Assembly: GCA_026119935.1 (NCBI GenBank)
Contig: JALRMH010000010.1
Coordinates: forward strand, 372,001 to 436,000
DNA from: Endothia cerciana
Lineage: Eukaryota; Ascomycota; Sordariomycetes; Diaporthales; Cryphonectriaceae
Direction of reading: 5' to 3'
DNA: 64,000 bases
This document shows, one piece after another, positions 22,359 through 33,696 of this stretch (the stretch's first letter is position 1; each line of letters starts with the position of its first letter). The notes below the pieces were generated by a model, which saw only the letters and a list, made by a program, of their open reading frames with translations, had not been told where the DNA came from and searched no databases. Position numbers and translations under genes: made by a program.

Positions 22359-23912
22359 ATGAGGTCTCTCACGATTGTCTTAGCCTCGGCCACTTTGGCC
22401 TCGGCTGCTCTTGATGTCGATCTCGACTCACCAGGTCTGCACATATTCCTCCACATTCATCCTCGAAGTTCTGCTAACGGGGCCTAGATTCTATCAAAAC
22501 CGCGGCAAAAGCCGTGGCCTCAAACCTGATGTCCTATTACAAAGGCAATGACTACGGGCAGACACCAGGTATCCTACCGGGCCCGCCGCCGGGGGGTGAC
22601 TACTACTGGTGGGAGGGCGGCGCCCTGTGGGGGACCATGGTGGACTACTGGCACTGGACGGGCGACACGACCTGGAACGACGTGACGCAGGACTCGCTCG
22701 CCTTCCAGGCGGGGGCGCCGGACAACTCGTACCAGCCCAACAACTGGACGCTCTCCCTGGGCAACGACGACCAGGGGTTCTGGGGCATGAGCGCGATGCT
22801 GGCGGCGGAGAACAACTTCCAGAACCCGCCGGCCGGCGACCCGGGGTGGCTGGCGCTCGCGCAGGCAGTGTTCAACACGCAGGCGGCGCCCGACCGCCAC
22901 GACGACACGTGCGGGGGCGGGCTGCGGTGGCAGATCCCGCCGACGAACGTGGGGTACAACTACAAGAACTCCATCACGAACGGCATCTTCTTCAACATGG
23001 GGGCCAGGCTCGCCCGGTATACCGAAAACGCGACGTACGAGGACTGGGCGGTCAAGACGTGGGACTGGATGGAAGGGGTGGGGCTGATCGACGAGGACTA
23101 CAGGGTGTACGATGGAGCTCATGTGGATGACAATTGCACGGATATCGATAAAGTACAGTTCTCGTATTGTGCTGCTGTCATCTTAGAGGGCGCGGCCTTC
23201 ATGTACAACCACGTGAGTCCTGTCCGCTCTTATTTTTGATTACATGGCAACCCACTGACCGGAATGCCCACAGACAAACGGCTCCGACATATGGCGTGGG
23301 CGCCTCCAGGGCCTCGTGAACACGACGATCTCGTGGTTCTTCCCCAACGGCACCGCGGTCGAGCCCTCCTGCGAGCTGGCCGACAAGGTCACGTGCGACA
23401 CGGACATGCTCTCCTTCAAGGGCTATCTGCACCGCTGGATGGCCACGGCGGCCCAGATCGCCCCCGTCGTCCGCGACCAGATCATCGCGGCGCTGAAGAC
23501 CAGCACCGCGGCGGCCGTGGGGAGCTGCAGCGACGGCGTGGGCAACGGCAACGGCGTGAGCACCGCGACGTGTGGCTTCCGGTGGACCACCGGGGCGTAT
23601 GACGGGCAGACGGGGGCGGGACAGCAGATGAACGTGCTCGGTGCGCTGACGAGCCTCCTCGTGGCCCTCGAGCCCGTGCAGGCGCCCGCGCCGGTGACGA
23701 ACAGCACCGGGGGCACGAGCGCGGGGAACTATGGTGCGGGCAGCAACCCGAGCTCCCATGTGGCGGACGCCGTCATAGGTGCAAAGGACAAGGCGGGGGC
23801 AGGTATCATCACCGCAGTGCTGTTGCTGACGTTCATTCCCACGATGGCGTGGGCGAGCTCGGAATGGTCAGAAGGGGCTTCGTTGTTCAAGAGCCTGGGC
23901 GGTGGGAAATAA
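22359..23912 (+). CDS. GH76 DFG5/DCW1-type wall enzyme (putative endo-1,6-alpha-mannosidase)
   Basis: DFG5/DCW1 proteins act at the plasma membrane and wall, where they are thought to link GPI-protein glycans to wall glucan. Three exons are inferred: 22359-22434, 22488-23212 and 23274-23912, giving 479 aa. Residues 1-17 are a signal peptide. The catalytic Asp pair is Asp119-Asp120 in SLGNDDQGFWGMSAMLAAEN, and the substrate groove includes GGDYYWWEGGALWGTMVDYW and CGGGLRWQIP. A Ser/Gly/Asn stretch and a hydrophobic C-terminal segment (GIITAVLLLTFIPTMAW) suggest GPI attachment, although about 20 residues follow it, so a transmembrane anchor is also possible. Confidence 0.93.
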
Positions 23913-24125
23913 GGAGGATTTCCTGGCGAACGGAGCCAGGCGCTGTACGGGCACACGGGGCCGGTGATGAGACCATGACTTTTGCATGTGGGCTGGCGTT
24001 GGGTATTTGCATCTTGGATTTGAGTAGAGTTTTCAAGCTGGCCAGGCTTGGGCTTGGCTATGACATGACCACTGAACCCTGCTCTCCATTTTCGCGGGTT
24101 GGCACGCTGCCATCTAGGTTGAAGC

Positions 24126-25024
24126 TCACCACGGCTGGGTCATGTTCGAACGAATGACCTTGCCGACGCGATCATCGTGCTTCCCCTGGACGACATCGCG
24201 AATGAACTCGCCGCCGACACGCGGTTCCAGAGCGCCCATCTTCAGTAACGTCTCCTTGGGCACGCCGGCCAGACCCGTCGCCAGAAAGCCAGGGCTGATA
24301 GCCCACACTTTGACCCTGTCGTTCCTGAGGATCCGCACCCACTCCCTCATCAGCATGTTCAGCCCGGCCTTGGTGCTCCGGTAGCTGGTGACGGGGTTCG
24401 GCCCGGGGTCCTTGGGCCAGCCCCTCTCGGGGCTCGCGTTGAGCCTCGGGAGGTGTGGCATGTTGCTCCAGTTCTCCGGCTCGGTCTCCCACATCGAGCT
24501 GGTGCCGCTCGTGACGAACATGAGCCTGGGGTCAGGGCTCCTGAGGAGGAGCGGCACGGCCAGCGTGGTCAGCACCTGCGTCCCGCTGACGTTGGTGTCC
24601 CAGGAGGCGTTGAAGGCCTCGCGGATGCCCATCTTGCCGTCGCGGATGGCGCCGTCGAAGCCCGCGCCCGCGTTGTTGACGAGCGTGTCGAGGCGGCCGT
24701 GCCGGGATGAGATGTCGGCGACGGCGGCCTCGAGGCTGGCGTCGGAGCTCACGTCGACCTGCAGGGCGCGGATGGCGGAGGGCGATGTGGGCACCTCGGC
24801 CTGGAGCTGCCTGATCGCGTCCTCGCCCCTGCTGAGGGTGCGGGTGCCCAGTATCAGCTCGTAGGGCGTGTCGGAGGCATATAGGGCCTTGATGGCCTCA
24901 TAGCCCAGGCCGGTGTTTCCTGGTCGGTCGTCAGGGTGAGAGCTCACTTTTTTTTGGGGGGGGGGGGGCGCAGATGGGCGTACATACCGCCCGTGATGAG
25001 GATGATCTTTTTGTCAGACGCCAT
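24126..25024 (-). CDS. Short-chain dehydrogenase/reductase
   Basis: NAD(P)-dependent oxidoreductase with a classical SDR fold. Two exons are inferred, 25024-24988 (only 12 codons) and 24919-24126, giving 276 aa. The cofactor motif TGGNTGLG (residues 11-18) is assembled across the intron, which confirms the splice. NNAG is at 94-97, and the active site has a Ser in VTSGTSS and YRSTK with Tyr192 and Lys196. Substrate cannot be told. The 68-nt intron carries a C12 run followed by A8 in transcript sense, sharing ATCTGCGCCCCC with the APH gene intron. There is no partner gene nearby that suggests a pathway. Confidence 0.93.
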
Positions 25025-26876
25025 GTTGAAGCGGACTGTCTTGAGTGAGTCTCTAGACTTGGATTTGTTCTTTCAGACGAGCAACAGTTGCGGATGGGCG
25101 GAATGAGGTTGACGTCAACAATTTATAAGTCTGTGACTGACCTACTAAGTCCTGGAAAAGGTGTTAGTCTCGCATTTTGTGGTGCTGCAGAAGGAACGTC
25201 CACCCAGGTCAGAGTATTTGTCAGAAAATTGGGCGCACTATAGATACACTGGAACTAATTTCTTCCGTACACTAGTTTTATTACTTCGTGACTGGGTCAT
25301 ACACAGTTTCCAATGATAGGTTCCTTGCCTGGGCTGGCGTCGGCGGAGATGTCAGGTCAAGTCCGAACAAAGGCGCGAATCTGCTGTGGGAAACCTGACG
25401 AACCGCGACGTATTTTTTATCTCCGGTGCAAGGCACGAACCCCGAATTTCTAGACGTCACATGGGCGATATCCGAGAAAACACGCGCCAGTCCTGGCCTC
25501 GATAGGGAATCCAATTTTGGACCCAGACAAAGGCAGAGAGCTTCTTGCTTGCAGTATTGACATCGGCCATCTCCCACGCCTCGCTGGGGTCGTACAGCCG
25601 GGCAAGGACAGGAGGCTTCCGGAACCGAGCAGAGACATGCCAAGCCAGAGATCTCATCATGCACCAATTCGACCTTGGCGCCTTTGAGGGGGAGCCCGGA
25701 TGCACATCCTATGTGGTGTTGAGTGAAAAATTAATTTGGTAGATTACGACGAGTCTTCTATGAGATGGGACATCCGGATCCAATCTCTCTGCTCTTCAAC
25801 ACTACTGTTCTCATGCTAGGGATGGAGACGCTGGCAGAAGAAACCCAACGGTGGCGAAGCCCCGGTCGAATGAAGTCCAGATTCAATATAGAGATTAGCA
25901 CCAAATCTGAAAGAAAGCAGTGGATTAGTATGATGACCTGAATGCCATTCGTCAGATGGTCCGCTGTACTCCGAGGGTGCGGATAATCCTGAGATGCCAA
26001 ATGCCAGAGTCCAGTTCTCTCGATGTACCGGAACACTTTTATTTTTTGTGTTTTTTTCTTTTTTTCAGGCTGAATGTGGACATTCGAGGGCCCACGTTTC
26101 CCCTTCGCGATATTATTGACGGTGTATGTGATATCTGGCCTGTTTCCAGTTGTAACTTCGGGGCACCCATACGCTTCTGATAAGTATTCGTCTGATATTC
26201 AAGATGTTTCCATTCGCGAGGAAGCTCGAGACTAGAAGGTCATGGCTTCGTGGAGGCCCTGCGAGACTTGAACACCAAGAAGGAATCATAATTGCCGTTT
26301 TGAGACACACGTACGACCTCTTCACCATGGCAGCCACCTGAGGGGTGGTGTGCAAGAATTACTTTGTGACCCGTGCGGCTTGCCGGCGATGGTCCTGCTG
26401 TAGCTAGATTTCGCCAACTGTTTGTTGGCACTGATAGTTCTCTCTTCTCTTCTCTTCAGCGCAATGCAAACAGATCTGCTCTAGAAAACAAGTCTTCAGG
26501 GAAGACGGGTAGGTTTTCCAGCAAGCTTGACTCTATGGATTGCGAGGGAAGTCCAAGCAGCATACGAGTGGTGATCACAATAGTAGACGGTAAGTGATGA
26601 GGATGGAAGAAAGGCAGGCGCCTAGCAGGTTACCGCCATTGAGCCCTCGGCCGCTATGCGTTCCCATTCTCCTCATGACTATAAGAAAAAACAACAACGA
26701 GCGGGTGAGGAGGGTTCCACATACCACACTCTTGGAAAAACCTCAATTTCTGCACAGTCTCGTCCCTCTAACCCAACTACACCAATATTATCATATACTA
26801 GGGCCTTCCCACCTCAACTCTATCCAAACAAAACACACTGTGAAAGGGTAGCTGAGGACTGCTCAACAATGCAATC
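25025..26876. other. Gene-poor region
   Basis: No recognised gene. A minus-strand stretch at about 25457-25705 reads like decayed coding sequence (YRGQDWRVFSRI) but cannot be assigned. AT content is higher than in the flanking genes, with T-rich runs near 26040-26065. Confidence 0.4.
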
Positions 26877-27330
26877 ATGAGGCACCTGTACAGCCTGGAA
26901 GCCATCACCGACAAGCAAGACGCAAAGCTTGTATTCCAGAGCATACGGGCCGAGTAGCACATGTTGCATCAAGAGTTGGGCACTCCTCTCGGAGGATACG
27001 AGATAAGCTCAGCAAAACCCCCCATTACCCTAACTGTCGAGGAACAAAGTCGCCTGGCTTGACCGGCTTACGCTCACTCGACGTCTACAGAGATTTGTAG
27101 CTAGCGATCCAGAGAATCAGCGGTGCGTCAATCCACGATGGAACTTGTGGATCAGCGCAAGCCTACTGCCACGAGTTCGCGCCGACGTGCCACCGTACGG
27201 TCCTGCGCCTCAGCGACAAGCCTTCGTCATCGATCTATGCCCCGACGATGACATTTACATCCAAAGAGGAGGAGGACAACGGCGGAGAGGGCGAGATCTC
27301 GGTAGGAATCATCCAAGCTTCCATGCCTGA
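26877..27330 (+). pseudogene. Unidentified coding relic
   Basis: From ATG at 26877 a frame reads 26 residues (RHLYSLEAITDKQDAKLVFQ), meets TAG, then continues HMLHQELGTPLGGYEISSA up to TGA. Shifting by one base gives about 90 more open codons (LTLTRRLQRFVASDPENQRC, VPPYGPAPQRQAFVIDLCPD). The composition is protein-like across both frames, so this looks like one gene with one stop and one frameshift. I do not recognise the family. Confidence 0.35.
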
Positions 27331-27970
27331 CCATGTGACGTCTCTAAAAGGTGGCCATCCCCAGAGTTGACTAGGAATGATGTAGTTTGTATAGCGGCGC
27401 AGAGGGTAGCCTGTGACAATTATTTTCATGATACAAGGGATTAGTATGGCTCAAAGGCTCAGCAGTCTAGGTGTATTTGCGAGCCTTTCCGGTAGGGAGT
27501 GAATGAGAAGGGAAGAAACTATCGACGAGTCCAGGTACGAAATCGATTGCAGTGGAGCTCCTATCGATAAGCTTGCACCGCTGCAAGGGTTTATGCTGAG
27601 TCAGCACCCTGCACCTCTCTGCCGCGCTATGGTGCAAGGTCCCAACTCACCTTGGAACGCCCTCTCGTCCTGGTCTGCGGCATCGAGAGACGTCGAGGTT
27701 CCAAGTACGTCTACGGCCGGTGGCATGTATCTCAAGAACCCGTCGAGCTTTCAGACTCCAGACCACTCCAGCCCAAATGTCAACACATCTCGCCAGTGGG
27801 AACTCAACACAGCCGTCTGTCGAGCAGCCGGCTCACTCCCGGAGGTTGACAAAGGGACATCTAATTAAAATTGACATTATAATGTCTATATAGTCTACTT
27901 CGTCAGGTCATCCGACCCTACACCTGTTCTCTCCCATTACACCCACTAACATGTCTCGCTAAGATCCCCC
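27331..27970. other. Intergenic
   Basis: A 121-codon plus-strand frame at 27503-27868 has no recognisable domain and is not called. The rest is the 3' flank of the minus-strand surface protein. Confidence 0.4.
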
Positions 27971-30338
27971 TTACATCAGAGCAGCAAAGAGAGGCGCGAA
28001 GGCAGCCAGAAGGCCGAACCCGACCTTGCCAGCACCGGCCGTGACGACGCCGCTAGGCGCAGCAGACTGACCGACGGGCGAGCTCGAAGAAGTCGACGCC
28101 GCCGCAGGGCTGGTGACGACCGGGACGGGCAGACCCGAGTAGGCGCCCGAGGCCGAGGGGCGGGGCACGGTGCCGTTGCCAGCAGGGCGAGGCATAAAGC
28201 CGCTGGGGGCAGCGGCACCAGCAGACGGCCAAGCGGATGCCTTGCTGGTCGCGTACGGTCCAGCAGGAGCGCTCCATGCACCGGTGGACGACAGCGCCGT
28301 GGCCGACGCCGTGGCCGTCGCGGTGGCCGTCGCGGCGGCAGGGGCGGTAGGAACGCTGGGCGGAGCTGTGACGGTCACAACCGACGCGGCGGGCGTGGTC
28401 ACTCCGGACGGGATGACGACAGTGGAGGTCGACGGCGTCGCGCAAGGCGTCAGGGTCACGGTGCTGGTCATCTCAGGGATCGAGACGCTCGCAGAAGAGG
28501 CAGACTGGCCAACTGGTGAGGAGCCGCCGGTTGACACAATCGAGGAGACCTCAGTTGTTGCCGAGGCGCCGGAGCCGGGCAGGATGGTGGTGGCCACGGC
28601 CGCGGATGACACCTGGGCGCTCGGAAGGGCGGCAGGGGCAGACTCGGCACCAGCAGTGGAGGTGGCCAGGGATGGCGCCACGACGGAGCTGCTGCCAGTG
28701 GCGGAAGCCTGGTTCTCGGTGGCGGTGACGGGGCAGATGGTCGTGTAGCTCTCAACGACCGAGGTGACGATCTGCTGGGTGTAGGTGTTGGGGCAGTTGG
28801 TCACAGAGGCCGCGCAGCTGGTGATCGTATATGTGTGCGTCTCGACCACAGTGCTCGTCGTCATGCCGCTCGCGAGGGTGCTGGTCGTCAAGCCGCTGGC
28901 GAGGGTGCTCGGGCTGGCGCCAATAGCACCGTTGGCAGACGTGACCACCGCGGACGAGGAAGCAGCATCGCTACCAGAATCACTGCCTGATGAGCTGGAG
29001 TCGCTACCCGAGCTGGAGCCAGCCGAGCCAGAACCTGAAGAGCTCGATCCCGAAGATCCAGATCCTGAAGAGCCAGATCCTGAAGAGCCAGATCCTGAAG
29101 AGCCAGATCCCGAAGAGCCAGATCCTGAAGAGCCAGATCCCGAAGAGCCAGATCCCGAAGAGCCAGATCCCGAAGAGCCAGATCCCGAAGATGCAGAGCC
29201 ACTGCCAATACCGGCGCTGGACGAGCCAGAGGTAGATGGAAGTGAGGCAGATGCAGAGGGGCTAGATCCGCTTGAAGAACCAGAGCCAATGGCAGTGCCC
29301 GACCTCCAAGGCCACGACTCAGCACTTCCGTCTCCGATGGTCACGGTGACGGTCTCTGTGGGGGCAGTGGCAAGGGTGATGATGACAGAAGGAGCAAGGG
29401 ACAGGTCGATCTCCTCCCCGATCTCAACGTCGAGCTCGACCAGGACACCAGCAGTGAGGGCAAAGGCATCCGCGGCAGAGCAGCTGGAGTCGGATCCCGC
29501 GGAGAAGGTGGTGGTGTACTCGAACAGGTTAGCCCAGAGGGAGACCTCACAGCCAGCACCAAGGTCGAGTCCGATGATGTCGATATCGGCAGAGATGCCG
29601 AGGCCGGCGCGCAGGCGGAGGGCAACGCTCAGGTCGATGTCTTCCTCGAGGGAGATGAAGGAGCCGATGGACTGGGGCAGGGACTCGACGATGAGGCCGG
29701 TCAGGTCCTGGTTGACAATCTTCTTGCTGAGGATATCGATCTCGATGTAGCAGCCCTCGGGGAACTGAATGTTGAAGATGGTCTCGATGTCGATGGCAGC
29801 AGATACGGAGAAGACCAGGTCGAGGGCGATGCCGACATCGATGTCGATCTCAGCAAGAGTGGGGACACCCAGGGACAGGTCGAGGTCGGAAAACAGGTTG
29901 ACGGACTCGGCAACACCGGCAGTGGCGTCGAGGGCCACCTTAAGGTAGGCCTTGACACCACCCAGGTCGACCTTGACCGTAGGGGCGAGGAGGAAGTCAT
30001 CGCCGCAGGTCAGGTCGATGGAGCCCTCCAACGCAGCCTCCGAGAGGGCAATGCCCAGCTCGACGGCATCGGCGACCTCGGTAGCGGCAGAGATGACACT
30101 GACATGACAAGTTAGTCCGCTGAGGGGCAGTGAGTCTTCTTGACGAGGTCGAAACTCACCCGCTGTACAGGACCTTATCCTCCCACGACCTGGAGAGGTC
30201 ATAGCTGCAGATGTCCGAGGAGGACCGGATCTGGTTCTCCTCAGACTTGCGGACGACGCTCAAGGGCTGAAGCGCCGGCGAGGCCTCCACGGCAAGACCA
30301 AAGAGGCCCAGGAGGGCCCCGTATTGAGAGATATGCAT
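27971..30338 (-). CDS. Large Ser/Gly-rich GPI-type cell surface protein
   Basis: Two exons are inferred, 30338-30160 and 30098-27971, giving 768 aa. It has a signal peptide (MHISQYGALLGLFGLAVEAS). Residues about 60-330 are an acidic, beta-rich domain with alternating Ile/Asp/Leu (SEAALEGSIDLTCGDDFLLA, GISADIDIIGLDLGAGCEVS). Ten GSGSS pentamers encoded by a 15-bp tandem repeat follow, then a long Ser/Thr/Ala region with TYTITSCAASVTNCPNTYTQ and PEMTSTVTLTPCATP, typical of O-mannosylated wall stalks. A C-terminal hydrophobic segment (VGFGLLAAFAPLFAALM) ends exactly at the stop, as expected for a GPI signal. The N-terminal domain is not one I can name; a fungal DUF7223-like domain is possible. 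Confidence 0.85.
29046..29195 (-). repeat. 15-bp tandem repeat, ten units, coding
   Basis: Ten in-register units of GATCCYGAAGAGCCA (plus-strand sense) encode GSGSS repeats of the surface protein. Units differ mainly by C/T at one position. Unit length is a multiple of three, so copy number can change without breaking the frame. Confidence 0.95.
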
Positions 30339-32238
30339 ATCTGCAGCAAGGTCTGGGGCGACAAAAAAAAGAATGACTACTGCAATCAGGCAGTGGAAAG
30401 AATGGCCCCGAAAGAGTGATGGCCACCGAAAAACAACACAACTCAACTACTAGGGAATCAACGAGTGACTGGTAGGGAGTGAAGTCCTTGGGGAGGTGAA
30501 AGATCATGGTCAACTGAGGAGAGACGCTGACTATTTAACCCAATCCTTTACGTATGGATGATCGTCTCTGTTCAGGGACGGTGGATAACTACCGACCCCA
30601 CCGGCTCCATCTGAGCCCACCATAGTACGATCTTCACTATCATCCTGGCTCGTCTTCCTCCACGTGCGGTGACCTCGGGTGGGTCTCTGGGGTCTCCAGG
30701 AAGACCATACCAGTCCCATGGTAAGTCTCCCAGTTCTTGACGGATCTTTCTGCCAAAAATTATGCGAGTCCAGCTTCGATTCTAGACCAGATCTCTTCAG
30801 CCGTCCCTTCAGCGTTTTTTTTCCTCGCGTTTTCGTAGTGTGCCTCGAGCAGAAGTTATGAGTCCTTGAGATACACTCCCACCAGGGTTCCACCAAGAAC
30901 AAGACTAAGAATCGAAGGTGTCCCGAGTGTGAACCATGTTCGCGATGTCCGAGGTGCACCACCTTGTGGCCCGCCATCTGCGTTCGGTCAGCATGGAGGA
31001 AAGGAGGATTTGCAATGAGCTCGACGATCTAAATCTCAGGGGGGCCCCCTGGCAGGTCCCCTGGCAGCGACGAGCGGGCCGACGAGGGATGGTGTCCACT
31101 GAACGGAGGATTTTGGCCAAGAGGGGGATCCCCCCTGTGCGGTATGCTTAATTCTCCACACCCTCTCACGCTCGTAAACGTGCCCTCCTCAATGTTCTTG
31201 CAGACCAATTGCGGAAATAACCACCCCAAGTGGTCGAGCAAAGAGATGACGGCTGTGGGGATCGTCGTCCAAACAAGGAACCGTGGACGGAGTGGCCCCT
31301 GATTCGGCCCCGCGTTGCGATCGTACAGCTGTGTCCATCAACAAGAGCCAGCCATCCAGATCTCCGCATCAAGCCAGCCGCCGCGCCCTGGCAATGCCTG
31401 GTCGTGAAAGAGCGGCCTCAGAAACAGCGCCAGAAAGATCGAGAAAGGGGCTCGTCTAGTTCGCTACGTTCCAAGAAACCAGCAGTTGTATCTGACTTTG
31501 GAATATAGTCTTGGTTTGAGTCTGAAAGTGTGAAGTGCCTTTTCGGTGAGTGCGCTCGATTGTGGCCAGAGAGTGCCGACTTCCCTAGGAGGCTCCACTT
31601 GCTGAGCACGAGCTTGAGGACATCTCGTGTTGCTCATTAGGAAATGAAAGCCGACCCCTAGCACGAGCACTCATAGACGCCGGCCTACCTATCCACTCAC
31701 TTGGTGAAACTCGACGTCGAGAACAGAACACCGATCCGCACGGTCCCATACTTGAAATCCTCACTGGGGAGGGACAAGGACAGGCCTGAGACTTGTAGTC
31801 ATCCTTACCGCCCCCGCCTCCCTCTCCAGACAGCTTGGTGAAGTTCAATACTTCATCGCCAAAGAGGTTCTGGAGACAGAACAAGAGGGGTCGAGACGTG
31901 CTGCACGGTTGATGGTCAAGCAGGTCGAAGAAGAAACAAGAATAAAAGTGGGGCAGATATTGTTCCACCGCAGAAGCAGGGCGCGACGTACAGGACGACG
32001 CGTCCAACTGTTAGCCTAATTAACCGCTCACCATACGATTCCCGCGTGTCTATGATAGAGTCATTAGCGCCTCCTGGCGATCATCAAACGTTGCTCTAAT
32101 TTTGTAGGGGTCATGGCGCGTAAGTGACCAGATAGCCTTCGGCGACATGAAGAATCGAGACCAACAACTAAGCCATCTCCACTCGGACTGACTCGAGAGG
32201 CACGCGATTGCTAGATTTCGAACGTCAGACCTGATCCA
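30339..32238. other. Intergenic, nothing recognised
   Basis: About 1.9 kb with short frames on both strands and no recognisable domain. It contains the promoters of the minus-strand surface protein and the plus-strand F-box/ankyrin gene. Confidence 0.5.
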
Positions 32239-33696
32239 ATGTCCAGTCTTCCTTCTCAACCCTCGATTCTGTCATGGCTTCCCACCGAGATCACCATCCA
32301 GATCTTGAGTGACGAGCAATTCGGCTTCCGGGATCGGGCCAGTATCAGTCTGACCTGTCGTCGCTTTCTCTGCATCAACAATCCCATACTATACACTCAG
32401 AACGTTCAGACTGACAGCTCGTCATGTCTGCTCTGGGCTGCCAAACATGGACGCCTGGGCACTTTTCAGCGTGCCCTCGAGGCCGGAGCTGACGTGAACA
32501 CGGAAGGCTGGCTAGCTGGCGAGAACCCGGCCGGTGATGATGCTGCTATCGGTGTCACCACCCCCCTGCACATCGCTGCGAAGTATGGGCAGCGAGAAGC
32601 TGCCGAGTGGTTGCTTGATCATGGCGCCAATATCCATGCTACGAGCTACCGTTTCTGCGATGCGCTCGTGAACTACTGGAGGCAGTATCTCTACCTGGCA
32701 TGGCGACCTGGCTGGACACCTCTGTTCGCCGCCCTCAACCACGGGCAGACCTCGACCGCAGAGCTGCTGGTGTCACGACACGCGGGACCGACGAACATGA
32801 GTACACGGCGGAGGAGGCTGTTCATGCCGGCGCTTCACGTCGCAGCTGCCAACGGCATGTCATCTATCATCGGGTTGCTGTCGAAGGGCCAGAACTTCGA
32901 CGTCAGCGCGTGGGACTTCAACGGCAATACGGCCCTCCACTACATCTCTCAATACTGGTCACATGAGGACGGAGATAAGCATTCTGGCTCATCAACAATC
33001 ACATCTCTGCTCCGTCTCGGCGCCAACATCGAGGCAGCCAACAACCGCGAAGAGAGCCCGCTGATCCACGCGTGCTGGTTTGGGAACTTCAGTGTAGCCA
33101 CGATGCTCGTGAGAGCCGGAGCAAATCCGAGAGCCGAGTGTTACGTACGGGAAGTGCAGAAGCTCGTGTGGCCCCTGTACCTCGCCTCCCTATCGCGAGC
33201 CGACATCGCCAAGCAGTCTGGCAGCGAACCCTGTCAGGACCAGGCCAGGTGGGAAGCCGCACGCGCCGAGTTGTACCAGACCCTCATCGCCGCTGGGGCC
33301 GACGTCAGGAGTCGACTGACATAAGGACGACCTGTGGGCATACCGATGCTGCAGCTGGTGTGCCTCGTTAACAACTACTTCGCCGCGTCAGCCCTGAGAA
33401 ACGTCGCCGGTGCGGATGTCAACGCGACGGATGGCCCGGGACAGACCACCTTACTAGGCTACCTCCGCCGTTCCGGCCAACGCCCTCAGTACTTGAATCC
33501 ATGGCCACATGTTTCGACCGACATCCTAGCCCTGTTGCTGGCGAGCGGGGCCAGGCTAGATATCGCCGACGGCAATGGCTGGGATGCTCTTCGGCAGGCC
33601 ATGGATTGGGCTCTCTCGGCCGAGGACCCATCAAGCTTGCTACCGTCGGCCTTGCGGTTGGCAAGCGGTTCAAACGTCTCCGAACATCGCGTCTAG
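32239..33696 (+). CDS. F-box and ankyrin-repeat protein
   Basis: An F-box-like segment (SWLPTEITIQILSDEQFGFR, ISLTCRRFLCINNPILYTQN, about residues 11-55) is followed by ankyrin repeats, e.g. TPLHIAAKYGQREAAEWLLD, NTALHYISQYW, SPLIHACWFGNFSVATMLVR and DILALLLASGARLDIADGNG. The F-box suggests a substrate receptor for an SCF ubiquitin ligase; the target is unknown. TAA at 33322-33324 would end the protein at 361 aa. A 51-nt intron at 33304-33354 (GTCAGG donor, CTGAC branch, CAG acceptor) removes it and joins exons 32239-33303 and 33355-33696 in frame, giving 468 aa with further repeats. I prefer the spliced form; a truncated product from intron retention is possible. Confidence 0.75.

Noticed and set aside
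26255..26340. A minus-strand stretch resembling an organelle-type tRNA-Leu (GGTTCAAATC-like T-loop, CTCAAAA loop)
   Set aside because: T-stem, anticodon stem and acceptor stem do not pair over their full length, so it cannot be called a tRNA.
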